DNA of 64,000 nucleotides, taken from NCBI RefSeq assembly GCF_004358025.1, contig NZ_SMTL01000004.1, positions 248,001 through 312,000 on the forward strand, given 5' to 3'. Positions within the stretch are counted from its first letter, which is position 1. The number at the start of each line of letters is the position of its first letter. Below the pieces are notes generated by a model. The model searched no databases. It had not been told where the DNA came from and was given only the letters and a program-made list of their open reading frames with translations. This document shows positions 38,954 to 47,737 of the stretch, in pieces. A program made the position numbers and the translations under genes. Origin of the DNA: Rhizobium deserti (GTDB lineage Bacteria > Pseudomonadota > Alphaproteobacteria > Rhizobiales > Rhizobiaceae).

Positions 38954-39619
38954 ATGCTCATGCTTGGAAGAATGCTCACCATGGCCATGGCATTGGTCGG
39001 CGGTATTTTCTTTTCGCAGGCGCCGGAATTTGCACAGCAATACCGCCAGCGGATCGGCGGCGCGCTCGATGAGTTGAGGGCGATCATCACCCAGTTCGAC
39101 AATGAGGCGAACCGCAATGGCCTTGACCGGCAAACCGCCTTGGAGCTCTATACGGCATCTGCCGAGCAGTTCCTGCAGGCCCAGGGCGACGCCATGCGCT
39201 ACAGCTTCAGCCGATATCAGAGGCTGGAGCGGCAGGGGCGCGACCTGGAGCAGGCGTCACCGATGGCCAAGCCTTTCGTCATTCTGCGCAATCCAGATCC
39301 GGACCTTGTCACCAATGCGTGGCGCGACTTCGCGCCAGGCATACCCGTTACTATGGCCGGCTTAATATGGGCTGGCATAGGCGTGATTGCAGGCTGGCTG
39401 GCCGCCGCCCTGTTCGGGACCGCCTCTCTGCGTGCCGCTCGCCGGCGCCCGTATAGAAAGGAAGCGCCGCATCAGACAGTCCTCGACGAGGAAATCCATC
39501 GCACTGACCAGCCGCCCACGCACATCGCCCCGCGGACTGTGCAACAAGCAGACTTGCCTTGGAAGCCCAAAGCAGTTGAGGAGGCTCCTCCCCAAAAACT
39601 GCCGCAGCAAACGGTCTGA
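38954..39619 (+). CDS. DUF2937 family membrane protein
   Basis: A 221-residue protein with an N-terminal membrane segment (about residues 5-22) and a second one near residues 135-155 (GLIWAGIGVIAGWLAAALFG). The segment between them is helical and acidic (YRQRIGGALDELRAIITQFD) and fits DUF2937, a family of unknown function. The C-terminal tail is rich in proline and charge and looks unstructured. The ATG at 38954 follows AGGGA by seven bases. Its stop is five bases from the stop of the convergent NUDIX gene. Confidence 0.75.
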   Translation: MLMLGRMLTMAMALVGGIFFSQAPEFAQQYRQRIGGALDELRAIITQFDNEANRNGLDRQTALELYTASAEQFLQAQGDAMRYSFSRYQRLERQGRDLEQASPMAKPFVILRNPDPDLVTNAWRDFAPGIPVTMAGLIWAGIGVIAGWLAAALFGTASLRAARRRPYRKEAPHQTVLDEEIHRTDQPPTHIAPRTVQQADLPWKPKAVEEAPPQKLPQQTV

Positions 39620-39624
39620 ACACC

Positions 39625-40092
39625 TCAACCGATCATCGAACGTAAATCGTCCAGCATCGGCTTTTGGCCATTCAGGATTTTCTGCGCGGCAGTATCCAGG
39701 TCGAACCAGCCGGCTCGGTCAACCTCTGGAAATTCCTGTTGTCGCCCAGATTTCGGCGGCCATTCCATCTGGAAAGTGTTGCTGACGATACGATCAGCGT
39801 CGATTTCGATCGCGGATTCGACACACCAGGCAAGCACGCGCTTGCCGCCCGGCTGTTTATATTCGCCGAGCCAGCGGAAGTCACCGCCTACGGCCGTCCC
39901 GATCTCTTCGAGAACCTCGCGGTTGGCGGCGGCCAGCTCGTCCTTGCCGTCCTCCACCAGTCCCTTGGGTATCGACCAGGCGCCGTCATCCTTGCGCGCC
40001 CAAAAAGGCCCGCCGGGATGCACCAGCAGAACTTCTGGAAATCCCGATGAGTGGCGGTGGATCAAAAGCCCCGCGCTTCGCTTGGCAGCCAT
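39625..40092 (-). CDS. NUDIX hydrolase
   Basis: A 155-residue pyrophosphohydrolase of the NUDIX family. The box reads GLVEDGKDELAAANREVLEE plus IG, near residues 41-62. The metal-binding REVLEE core is intact, but the first glutamate of the consensus is lysine. WSIPKG just before the box and WFDLDTA after it resemble Ap4A/NTP-pyrophosphatase types. The ATG at 40092 was chosen because a CAGGAAA site precedes it and the family match starts there; the longer frame adds 33 unrelated residues. The substrate is unknown. Confidence 0.85.
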   Translation of the reverse strand: MAAKRSAGLLIHRHSSGFPEVLLVHPGGPFWARKDDGAWSIPKGLVEDGKDELAAANREVLEEIGTAVGGDFRWLGEYKQPGGKRVLAWCVESAIEIDADRIVSNTFQMEWPPKSGRQQEFPEVDRAGWFDLDTAAQKILNGQKPMLDDLRSMIG

Positions 40093-40216
40093 TGCTGGTC
40101 CGTTTCCTGTGATGCGAAGACCTAACGCGGAACAGCGAAGCAGGATCCTCGTTGCCTCGACCGGCCTGCCGATGAGCGTTGAGATGCTCATGGCAACAAA
40201 TATCGCTGAAATGAAA

Positions 40217-40293
40217 TGGTGATCCCAGATGGATTCGAACCATCGGCCTCAGGATTAGGAATCCTGCGCTCTATCCTGCTGAGCTATGGGACC
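40217..40293 (-). tRNA. tRNA-Arg (anticodon CCT)
   Basis: The minus strand folds into a standard cloverleaf: acceptor GGTCCCA/TGGGATC, D-arm with AGCTCAGC, anticodon stem CAGGA/TCCTG around the loop TTCCTAA (anticodon CCT, reading AGG), T-arm GGTTCGAATCC, discriminator A and an encoded CCA end. It is intact and has no sign of an integrated element on either side. Confidence 0.97.
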
Positions 40294-40348
40294 ACTGACG
40301 ATTTCCTTACAAAAGGCGAGGCCTTAAGCCAAGCCTTTTCCGTGCAGC

Positions 40349-41512
40349 CTATTCGGATAAACGCTGTTCCGCGAGCCGCACCCAGTAGGAGATGCCGTAG
40401 GAAATCGCCTCGTCGTCGAAATCGTACCGCGGATTGTGAAGGCCGGCTGTGTCGCCGTTGCCGATGAAGATAAAGGCGCCGGGCCGCTGTTTCAGCATAA
40501 AGGCGAAATCCTCGCCCGCCATGCTCGGGTCAACCTCGCTGTCGATGTTCGAGGCGCCGACGATTTCGGATGCCACATGGATTGCATGCTGCGTTTCCTG
40601 ATCATGGTTGAAGGTCACCGGGCACTTGCGCTCGTAATCGACAATCGCCTCGGCACCATGGGCGGCAGCGATACCCTCGACGATCTGGTGTATGCGGTTT
40701 TCTGCAAGGTCGCGGGTTTCTTCGCTGAGAGTGCGGACGGTGCCCATCAGGACAGCCTGATCCGGAATGATGTTGTGTGTGGTGCCGGCATCGAAGCGCG
40801 TGACGGAAATCACGATGGAGCGAACCGGATCAGCATTGCGGGCGGCAATTGCCTGCAGGCTACCCACCAGTTGCGATCCGATGAAGATCGGATCGATCGT
40901 CCGATGAGGTTGAGCCGCGTGACCGCCGCGACCCTTGATGGTGATGGTGAAGCGATCGGGCGCCGCCATGATGCCGCCCTTGCGGATGGCAAACTGGCCG
41001 ACCGGTATGCCCGGCATGTTGTGCATGCCGTAGACTTCGTCGATGCCGAAGCGCTCGATCATTCCATCTTCGATCATCGCCAGCGCGCCAGCGCCACCTT
41101 CTTCGGCGGGCTGGAAGATCAATGCGACATTTCCATCGAAGTTGCGCGTTTCGGCGAGATATTTTGCAGCTCCGAGCAGCATGGATGTGTGGCCGTCATG
41201 GCCGCAGGCATGCATCTTCCCGGCCGTTTTGGAGGCCCATGGCTTGTCGGTGATCTCGGCGAGAGGAAGCGCATCCATGTCGGCTCGAAGGCCGATCGTC
41301 CGGTTGCTTGTACCCTTGCCGCGGATAATCCCGACGACACCGGTGCGGCCGATGCCGGTCACGATCTCGTCAACGCCGAATTCCTGCAGCTTGGCAGCCA
41401 CAAATGCCGCCGTATTGTCCACCTCGTAAAGGATTTCCGGATTTTCGTGGAGGTAGCGTCGCCACTCGGTCACTTCGCCCTGAAGTTCGGCGGCTCGGTT
41501 CAAAATCGGCAT
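40349..41512 (-). CDS. M20 family metallo-amidohydrolase (hippurate hydrolase/N-acyl amino acid amidohydrolase type)
   Basis: A 387-residue zinc-dependent hydrolase that removes acyl groups from N-acyl amino acids. Zinc and catalytic motifs are MHACGHDGHTSML (near residue 96), QPAEEGGAGA (near 130) and MAGEDFAFML near the C-terminus. The lid domain motif GRGGHAAQPH is near residue 183. The ATG at 41512 follows an AGGGGA site; the longer frame is unsupported. It is divergent from the carboxypeptidase gene with a palindrome between the two. Rhizobia often carry several such enzymes, so the exact substrate is open. Confidence 0.9.
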   Translation of the reverse strand: MPILNRAAELQGEVTEWRRYLHENPEILYEVDNTAAFVAAKLQEFGVDEIVTGIGRTGVVGIIRGKGTSNRTIGLRADMDALPLAEITDKPWASKTAGKMHACGHDGHTSMLLGAAKYLAETRNFDGNVALIFQPAEEGGAGALAMIEDGMIERFGIDEVYGMHNMPGIPVGQFAIRKGGIMAAPDRFTITIKGRGGHAAQPHRTIDPIFIGSQLVGSLQAIAARNADPVRSIVISVTRFDAGTTHNIIPDQAVLMGTVRTLSEETRDLAENRIHQIVEGIAAAHGAEAIVDYERKCPVTFNHDQETQHAIHVASEIVGASNIDSEVDPSMAGEDFAFMLKQRPGAFIFIGNGDTAGLHNPRYDFDDEAISYGISYWVRLAEQRLSE

Positions 41513-41575
41513 GTAGTCCCCTGTTCCTGCAGTCACGCGCTTATGAAACGTCCTCCCGATCAGATAGTGCCTTGC

Positions 41576-41596
41576 AAGATTGACGTAATCAATCTT
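41576..41596. promoter_or_regulatory. 21-base palindrome in the divergent promoter region
   Basis: AAGATTGA (41576-41583) and TCAATCTT (41589-41596) are perfect inverse complements with a five-base spacer. The element lies between the divergent M20 amidohydrolase and D,D-carboxypeptidase starts, 64 and 73 bases from them. The size and symmetry fit a dimeric repressor or activator. The regulator is unknown. Confidence 0.45.
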
Positions 41597-41668
41597 CTTT
41601 GCCATTGCTTGGCCACATAGGCCGCCTATCCGCCGCACTCGTTAAGACAGTAACAACGAGGGACTATC

Positions 41669-42928
41669 TTGCCCATTTCACGTCTTCGATCCCTGTCCGC
41701 CAGCCGGCTGATTTCTGCCGTGACGGCATTGGGACTTGTTTTGGCGGCCCAGGCTGCCGCCGCCAATCCAAAGATCATCGTGGACGTCAAAAGCGGCAAG
41801 GTGATCGCCCATCAGGATGCCTTCCTGAAGTGGTATGGTGCCTCGCTAACCAAGCTCATGACCGCCTATGTGACCTTCAGGGCTTTGAAGAGCGGCAAGG
41901 TCACCCTCGATACGCCGGTGGTGATGAGCAAAAGGGCAACGGACCAGCCCGCCAGCAAGATGTATTTCACGGTAGGCTCGACGCTCACCCTCGACAGCGC
42001 ATTGAAGATCCTGCTGGTCAAGTCCGCCAATGATATTGCCGTTGCCGTTGCCGAGACCGTGGGCGGCACCCATGACCAGTTCATTGCTATGATGAATGCC
42101 GAGGCGCAGCGTCTGGGAATGACCTCGACCCACTACATCAACCCGCATGGGCTGCCGGGCAAAGGCCAGTATACGACGGCGCGGGATCTGGCCGTACTGA
42201 CGGTCCAGCTGAAACGTGAGTTTCCCGAATACCAGAGCTATTTCTCTTTGGAGGGGATTGATACGGGCAAGAAGCAGTATCCGAACTACAATACGCTGAT
42301 TGGCCGGTTTGACGGCGCCGACGGGATGAAAACTGGCTTCATTTGTGCTTCCGGCTTCAACCAGGTCGGATCGGCGACCCGCAACGGGCGCACCGTCATT
42401 TCCGTCGTGCTCGGTTCCGACAGCCTCGCCGGCCGCGCAGACGATACGGCCAATCTGCTGCAGCAGGGATTGACGTCAACGGCGAGCGAGGGCGTCCCGC
42501 TTGCCTCTCTCCCGCCCTATGGCGACACGGCAAATCTCAATGATGTCAGCGCCGAAATCTGTAATCCCAAAGCGGCCAAGGTGCGCAGCGAAAACCGCGA
42601 TGACGCGGGCCGAACGGTGATGCACTCGCCCTATATTCATGAGATGACGCATCCGCCGGCATATGCCGCGGCCATGCCGCTCAGCGGAGGCGAAGCGCCG
42701 CCACCGCCGCCCAAGAAGACTAGCGATAAGAAGACCAACGACAAGAAAGCCAGCGACAAGAAGACTAGCGACAAGAAGACGACGGATAAGATACCTACAG
42801 ACAAGAAGACGACCGACAAGAAGCCAGCCAATGTGCAGGCGACCGACAAGAAAGGCCAGGCGGCTGCCGGCGTACCCCTGCCAGGCGCGCGCCCGAACGC
42901 CAGTACAAGCCCGAGCCCGAGCCTCTGA
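41669..42928 (+). CDS. D-alanyl-D-alanine carboxypeptidase (PBP5/6-type) with lysine-rich repeat tail
   Basis: A 419-residue low-molecular-weight penicillin-binding protein that trims the terminal D-Ala of peptidoglycan peptides. A signal peptide covers about residues 1-32. Active-site motifs are S59-L-T-K62, S119-A-N121 and K221-T-G223. The start is a TTG at 41669 with a GAGGGA site; no ATG lies between it and the signal peptide. Residues 348-395 are a run of T/S-D-K-K units after a proline stretch, which may bind cell-wall polymers or membranes. The stop overlaps the next gene by one base (TGATG). Confidence 0.93.
   Translation: MPISRLRSLSASRLISAVTALGLVLAAQAAAANPKIIVDVKSGKVIAHQDAFLKWYGASLTKLMTAYVTFRALKSGKVTLDTPVVMSKRATDQPASKMYFTVGSTLTLDSALKILLVKSANDIAVAVAETVGGTHDQFIAMMNAEAQRLGMTSTHYINPHGLPGKGQYTTARDLAVLTVQLKREFPEYQSYFSLEGIDTGKKQYPNYNTLIGRFDGADGMKTGFICASGFNQVGSATRNGRTVISVVLGSDSLAGRADDTANLLQQGLTSTASEGVPLASLPPYGDTANLNDVSAEICNPKAAKVRSENRDDAGRTVMHSPYIHEMTHPPAYAAAMPLSGGEAPPPPPKKTSDKKTNDKKASDKKTSDKKTTDKIPTDKKTTDKKPANVQATDKKGQAAAGVPLPGARPNASTSPSPSL
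42713..42853 (+). repeat. In-frame tandem repeat coding for T/S-D-K-K units
   Basis: About eight units of mostly 15 bases (GACAAGAAGAC type, with small changes) encode the charged tail of the D,D-carboxypeptidase. Such repeats can vary in number between strains. It has no spacer structure and is not a CRISPR array. Confidence 0.8.
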
Positions 42929-44085
42929 TGAAGCCAGTCATGCCAGCATCTCGGAACCGGATTCCGGTCTCCATCCTCACGGGTTTCCTCGGAGCTGGTA
43001 AATCAAGCCTGCTCAATCGGATTCTGAAGGATCCCGGCACCAGCGACACGGCCGTGATCATCAACGAGTTCGGCGAGGTCGGCATCGACAACTTCCTGGT
43101 CGAGGCTTCCGGGGATGCGCTGCTGCAACTGGCCAATGGCTGCCTTTGCTGCACGGTCCGCGGCGAACTTGTGGATTCGCTGGCTTCTCTGATGGACGGG
43201 ATCCAGACCGGTCGGTTGAAGCCGATCCGCCGCCTGGTGATAGAAACGACGGGCCTGGCGGATCCGGCGCCGGTCATGCAATCGGTCATGGGTAATCCGG
43301 TGATCGCCCAGAACTACGAACTCGACGGCGTGGTGACCGTGGTCGATGCCGTCAATGGCCTCGCATCGCTGGAGCGGCACCAGGAGGCGGTGAAGCAGGC
43401 CGCCGTCGCGGATCGGATCATTCTCTCCAAGCTGACGATGGCCGATCCATCGCAGGTCGCAAAACTCCGAGCCCGCCTGGCAGATCTCAATCCCCGTGCT
43501 CCCGTCATCGATGGTGACAGCGAGGAAGCAGGCACGGCTGCCGTGCTTGAAAACGGTCTTTATGATCCGGGCACCAAGGTTGCCGATGTCAACCGATGGC
43601 TGCGTGACGAGCTGGCCATTGACGAGCATCATGCTCACGGTCATCATGATCATGCTGACGGCCACCATCATGATCATGGGCACCATCACCATGACATCAA
43701 TCGCCATGGTGCCAACATCCGTTCCTTTTCGCTCATTCATGACAAGCCGATCGAGCCCGCAGCGCTCAACATGTTCGTGGATCTTCTGAGGTCGGCGCAT
43801 GGAGAAAAGCTCTTGCGCATGAAGGCCGTGGTCCTACTTTCCGACAGTCCGGAACGTCCGCTCGTCCTGCATGGCGTGCAAAGCGTGTTTCATCCGCCGG
43901 AACGCCTGTCCCAATGGCCGGAAGGCTACGACCGTCGCACGCGCATGGTGCTGATTACAGAAGACTTGCCGGAAGCCTTTGTATCGGATCTCTTTGCCGC
44001 CTTTACCGGCGAGCCGCGAATCGATCGACCTGACCGTGCCGCGTTGGAAGACAATCCGCTGGCCGTGCCGGGTCTGAGACTTTAA
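42928..44085 (+). CDS. COG0523/CobW-family metal-trafficking GTPase with histidine-rich loop
   Basis: A 385-residue G3E GTPase of the COG0523 group, which moves metals such as zinc or cobalt to client proteins. The Walker A motif is GFLGAGKSS (19-27), the metal-binding CLCC is at residues 72-75, and INEFGEVGID and SKLTMAD are the other nucleotide motifs. Residues 234-260 contain 15 histidines and probably buffer or bind metal. The C-terminal CobW_C domain spans about 262-360. It overlaps the carboxypeptidase stop by one base, so the two are co-translated. Zinc supply under limitation is the likely role, but no Zur box was identified. Confidence 0.9.
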   Translation: MKPVMPASRNRIPVSILTGFLGAGKSSLLNRILKDPGTSDTAVIINEFGEVGIDNFLVEASGDALLQLANGCLCCTVRGELVDSLASLMDGIQTGRLKPIRRLVIETTGLADPAPVMQSVMGNPVIAQNYELDGVVTVVDAVNGLASLERHQEAVKQAAVADRIILSKLTMADPSQVAKLRARLADLNPRAPVIDGDSEEAGTAAVLENGLYDPGTKVADVNRWLRDELAIDEHHAHGHHDHADGHHHDHGHHHHDINRHGANIRSFSLIHDKPIEPAALNMFVDLLRSAHGEKLLRMKAVVLLSDSPERPLVLHGVQSVFHPPERLSQWPEGYDRRTRMVLITEDLPEAFVSDLFAAFTGEPRIDRPDRAALEDNPLAVPGLRL

Positions 44086-44321
44086 GGAGCGAGCTTCCTG
44101 ATCAGGAAGCGATGCCCGCTCGGCGTTTGCTCCGAATGGACAAGCCGATGGCCTTCCTGGCTGCAGAAATGCGGAATATCGATCACGGCAAGCGGATCGG
44201 AGGTTTCAATCAGCAGATCGGTGCCAGCGGGCAGGATTTTCAGCTTCCGACGTGTCTTCAGGACCGGCAAAGGGCATTTCAGACCTCTCAGGTCGTAGAC
44301 AAGCTCCGTGGCCGAGGTCAC
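44082..44321 (-). CDS. TusA-family sulfurtransferase
   Basis: A 79-residue protein of the TusA/SirA family. The sulfur-carrying cysteine is in the motif CPLPVLKTR (residues 16-24), after YDLRGLK. Members pass persulfide sulfur for tRNA thiolation, molybdenum cofactor synthesis or other sulfur routes. Its ATG overlaps the end of the L,D-transpeptidase gene by four bases, and its stop overlaps the convergent GTPase stop by four bases. The physical link to a cell-wall gene is not explained by function. Confidence 0.88.
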   Translation of the reverse strand: MTSATELVYDLRGLKCPLPVLKTRRKLKILPAGTDLLIETSDPLAVIDIPHFCSQEGHRLVHSEQTPSGHRFLIRKLAP

Positions 44322-45604
44322 TCCTTGCCCCAGAACTTCCAGAACGGCTTCTTGTTGTCTTGCGATATCGGCGGTGCCGCATAGGCGAGCGGGTTCTGGG
44401 CCGGGATTGGAACCGTGCTGGTCGTGGAGGCTGTGGTCAGGGTAGGGGTGGTCGCCGCGATCTGGGTTGCCGCGCTTGCCGCGGGAAGGCGATCCTGCTT
44501 CGAGCGCTGAGCCGCTGATGTGGAAGACGAAGACGCGGTTGGGGCGGCCGACGCCATAATCGTATTGGCTGGCTTGTTCGCTGCCGCCATCCGCTTTTCC
44601 ATCATCTGCTTGAACTCGGACTGGCTCATCAGCTTGCCCGCTTCAAGAGAGGTCCCTGTCGGCGCATAGGCGAGATCGCGGCCCTTGCGCTTGTCGGCCA
44701 CCACAGCCTTGCGCTCGGCTTCGGTCGGCTCGTACCAGACCTTGTCGTCAAACTTGCTGAGGGCTTTCTGATAAGCCACTTCATAAGTCTTGCCGTAGGA
44801 GGTCAAGGCCGAAGCAAGGGCCGGCGGCGTCGACATGGGCGGGCATGCGGCGGTGGGCGCTACGGAACCGTTCGCCTGCTGGTTGAAGACGTACTTCTTC
44901 TCGCAGACAGCGACTTCGGGTGGACGTTTGGTGACTTCGAAATTATCGTAGCCACCCTTCAGCATCTTCCAGAAGTCGTAATTCGGATTGTCCCGGTGAC
45001 GAACCATGTTTTCGGCCGTCATACGGAAGGGGAGGGCCTGAAGCTGAACCGATGTCTGGCCACCCTTGAAGGCGTCGCGCGCAAAGGCGTAGATTTCGAG
45101 CACCTGTTCATCCGTCATGGAATAGCAGCCGGATGACGAGCACGCGCCGTGGATCATCAGGTTGGTGCCGGAGCGGCCGTTCGCTTGGTCATAGCGGTTC
45201 GGAAAGCCGGTATTGATCGCCAGGTAGTATTTGGAATTGGGATTGAGATGGGCCGGGGTCAGGTTGTAAAAGCCTTCCGGAGCCTGTCGATCGCCTTCCT
45301 TGACCTTCGGTCCGAGCTTTCCCGACCATGCGCAGATCTGATAGCTGGCGATAACGTCGAAGCGGTTGTCGGCCTTTGCCTTCCAGACCTCAAGAACCCC
45401 TTCTTCCTTCAGAATCCGGATCATGATCGGCGAATTGCGCGGCATGCCCTTCTTCTGCATCTCCGCAAGGATGCGGGGCGGCAGGGGCTGCTCGACCTTG
45501 TTCTTCACTGTCGACAGGTCGATTTTCGCAGTATCGAGCGTATCATTGCAACTCGTCAGAGCGGTCGCAACAAGCAGGGCGAGAGCGATGTGTTTAAGGC
45601 GCAT
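44318..45604 (-). CDS. L,D-transpeptidase lipoprotein (YkuD/YafK type)
   Basis: A 428-residue periplasmic lipoprotein with a YkuD catalytic domain, which makes 3-3 crosslinks in peptidoglycan or attaches proteins to it. The signal peptide ends in the lipobox LTSC, so Cys19 would be lipidated. The catalytic motif is MIHGACSSSGCYSM with H152 and the nucleophile C160. The C-terminal 120 residues are rich in Ala, Ser and Thr and look unstructured, ending with the charged FWKFWGKE. The ATG at 45604 gives a proper lipoprotein signal; upstream ATGs do not. Confidence 0.9.
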   Translation of the reverse strand: MRLKHIALALLVATALTSCNDTLDTAKIDLSTVKNKVEQPLPPRILAEMQKKGMPRNSPIMIRILKEEGVLEVWKAKADNRFDVIASYQICAWSGKLGPKVKEGDRQAPEGFYNLTPAHLNPNSKYYLAINTGFPNRYDQANGRSGTNLMIHGACSSSGCYSMTDEQVLEIYAFARDAFKGGQTSVQLQALPFRMTAENMVRHRDNPNYDFWKMLKGGYDNFEVTKRPPEVAVCEKKYVFNQQANGSVAPTAACPPMSTPPALASALTSYGKTYEVAYQKALSKFDDKVWYEPTEAERKAVVADKRKGRDLAYAPTGTSLEAGKLMSQSEFKQMMEKRMAAANKPANTIMASAAPTASSSSTSAAQRSKQDRLPAASAATQIAATTPTLTTASTTSTVPIPAQNPLAYAAPPISQDNKKPFWKFWGKE

Positions 45605-45783
45605 CGAGACGGACCACATATCCTTAATGGCGAACGAGACCAGCACAGGTTCGATAAGTAAAGCGGTAAGCTTTATATCTTCTTAACCGCTTATAGGCGC
45701 CTGTCCAGCAAAACCGTCCCCGTTCCACTGCCGCCACTCATATGGCTAAATTTGGCAATTTGAGGGGCGAGGCCTCGCAAAGA

Positions 45784-46737
45784 TCAGAGATTGCGGCCGA
45801 TCTCAAGAAATTTCCGACGCCGTGCCGCCCGCACCTCTTCTCCGGAAAGGCTCCCAAGGTCGGTCAGCGCTGAGGCAATGACCTTTCCGGTAGCCGACAT
45901 TACCATTTCGGGCTCGCGATGCGCCCCACCCACGGGTTCCGGGATGATGTCGTCGATGATGCCCAGCCCCTTCAGATCCTCTGCGGTGATCTTCATATTG
46001 GTGGCAGCCTCCCGCGCACGGGTCGAATCACGCCACAGGATCGATGCCGCTCCTTCCGGAGAGATAACCGAATATATTGCGTGCTCAAGCATGTAGACAC
46101 GGTTGCCGGTGGCAATTGCAATCGCGCCGCCCGAGCCGCCTTCGCCGATCACGACCGATATCAGCGGCACCTTGATGCCGAGGCACATCTCCGTGGAACG
46201 GGCAATGGCTTCCGCCTGTCCGCGCTCTTCCGCGCCGACGCCGGGATAGGCACCGGCTGTATCGATGAGGGTGATCACCGGAAGACCGAAACGATCGGCC
46301 ATTTCGAGAACCCGGATAGCCTTGCGATATCCTTCAGGACGCGGACTTCCAAAATTGTGTTTGAGGCGGCTCTTGGTGTCGTGGCCTTTTTCCTGGCCGA
46401 TAACAGCGACAGCCGATCCCTGGAAGCGGGCAAGGCCTGCCTGGATGGCGGCATCTTCGCCAAAATTACGATCGCCGGCCAGCGGCGTGAAATCGGTGAA
46501 AAGATGAGCGGCATAATCGACGAAATGCGGGCGCTGCGGGTGCCGGGCGACCTGTGTCTTTTCCCAGGCGCCGAGCTTGGAATAGATTTCCTTCGTCGCC
46601 TCTTTCACCCGAACTTCAAGGCGGCTGATTTCGTCCGAAGTGTCGATGCTCTCGTTCTCGGAAGCAAGCTTCTTCAGCTCGTGGATCTTGCCCTCGAGGT
46701 CCGAGATTGGTTTTTCGAAATCGAGATAAGTCTGCAT
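45784..46737 (-). CDS. accA: Acetyl-CoA carboxylase carboxyltransferase subunit alpha
   Basis: AccA (317 residues) forms with AccD the carboxyltransferase that moves CO2 from biotin to acetyl-CoA, the first step of fatty acid synthesis. The N-terminal helical hairpin ([20 protein letters not shown]) and the crotonase-like core with [19 protein letters not shown] and [11 protein letters not shown] are typical. Length matches the family. It lies 39 bases after the xerD stop on the same strand, so it may be read from the same message. accD is not in the window. Confidence 0.98.
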   Translation of the reverse strand: MQTYLDFEKPISDLEGKIHELKKLASENESIDTSDEISRLEVRVKEATKEIYSKLGAWEKTQVARHPQRPHFVDYAAHLFTDFTPLAGDRNFGEDAAIQAGLARFQGSAVAVIGQEKGHDTKSRLKHNFGSPRPEGYRKAIRVLEMADRFGLPVITLIDTAGAYPGVGAEERGQAEAIARSTEMCLGIKVPLISVVIGEGGSGGAIAIATGNRVYMLEHAIYSVISPEGAASILWRDSTRAREAATNMKITAEDLKGLGIIDDIIPEPVGGAHREPEMVMSATGKVIASALTDLGSLSGEEVRAARRRKFLEIGRNL

Positions 46738-46776
46738 GAGATCCGCGTTCCGATCATTTTGCCTGTGACGGCGGCT

Positions 46777-47721
46777 CTAATCCCGGTTTTTGGGCTGTTT
46801 TGCAAGAGGGTGATGTGCCTGCACCGTTTCCCGCAGCCTTTCTTCAAGCACATGCGTGTAGATTTGCGTAGTGGAAATGTCCGAATGACCTAGCAGTTCC
46901 TGCACAACGCGCAGGTCTGCGCCGTTCTGCAGCAGGTGGCTTGCAAAGGCGTGACGCAGGACGTGAGGAGAGATGGCCGCAGCTTTCAGGCCTGCGCGGG
47001 CAGCCAGCCCTTTCAGGTCCCGGGCGAAGACCTGGCGGGGCAGGTAGCCTTCCTTTCCCGACGATGGAAACAGCCAGGCGCTATCGCCGGCGGTTTCTGC
47101 AGCAAGCTTTCTCGCTTGTCCATAAGCTTTCAGTGCAGCGATCGCCGAGCGGGAAAGCGGCACCAGGCGCTCCTTATTGCCTTTGCCGCGGATCATCAGG
47201 AAGCGGCCTTCCTGATCCAGGACCTTGGCGGGCAAGGAAACAAGTTCGCTGACGCGCATGCCCGTCGCGTACAGGAGTTCCAGAAGCGCAAGCATCCGGA
47301 GGCGGGAAATCTGCTCCGGACCGGGCTCCAAGGCCTCTTGCGCCGCACGCTCGAGCAGGCGGGTCACGGTATCCTCGCTCATAATCTTCGGAAGCGGGCG
47401 CCCCTTTTTCGGTGCGTCCAGTATGGCGGTCGGGTCGTCGGCACGCAGCCCTTCGGCATAAAGAAATTTGAAAAATTGTCGCATGGCTGAAAGGCGCCTA
47501 GCCTGCGATGAGGCTGCGAAGCCCTTTTCGTCCAGCTGCCTCAGATATCCGGCAAGATCGCTGCTTCCGGCGCTGGCGGGGCTTTTCTTCTTGGACACGA
47601 GGAAAGAATAGAGGTCGTCCAGATCGCGCTGATAGGAGGCGAGCGTGTTGACGGCCGCGCCCCGTTCCGCGCTCATCATTTCCAGGAAAGCTTCCATATG
47701 CGCGCGGGAAAGATCGGCCAT
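46777..47721 (-). CDS. xerD: Site-specific tyrosine recombinase XerD
   Basis: XerD (314 residues) acts with XerC at dif to resolve chromosome dimers at cell division. The catalytic residues of tyrosine recombinases are present: R156, K180, H253, R256, H279 and the nucleophile Y288. The N-terminal SAM-like DNA-binding domain covers about 1-105. The order small membrane protein-xerD-accA next to aroK-aroB is common in rhizobia, so this is the housekeeping recombinase, not a phage or integron integrase. Confidence 0.95.
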   Translation of the reverse strand: MADLSRAHMEAFLEMMSAERGAAVNTLASYQRDLDDLYSFLVSKKKSPASAGSSDLAGYLRQLDEKGFAASSQARRLSAMRQFFKFLYAEGLRADDPTAILDAPKKGRPLPKIMSEDTVTRLLERAAQEALEPGPEQISRLRMLALLELLYATGMRVSELVSLPAKVLDQEGRFLMIRGKGNKERLVPLSRSAIAALKAYGQARKLAAETAGDSAWLFPSSGKEGYLPRQVFARDLKGLAARAGLKAAAISPHVLRHAFASHLLQNGADLRVVQELLGHSDISTTQIYTHVLEERLRETVQAHHPLAKQPKNRD

Positions 47722-47737
47722 TGCGGCAATCCAGACT

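Noticed and set aside
40217..40293. tRNA-Arg as an integration site for a genomic island
   Set aside because: Both flanks are ordinary chromosomal genes, and no integrase or direct repeat of the tRNA end is present.
40436..41620. 394-codon plus-strand frame opposite the M20 amidohydrolase
   Set aside because: The minus strand carries all M20 zinc motifs; the plus frame has no family match.
42713..42853. Short direct repeats suggesting a CRISPR array
   Set aside because: Repeats are contiguous, in frame and encode a protein tail; there are no unique spacers.
46777..47721. Tyrosine recombinase as a sign of a mobile element
   Set aside because: Sequence and neighbourhood (accA, aroK, aroB) are those of housekeeping XerD; no attachment repeats or cargo genes are seen.
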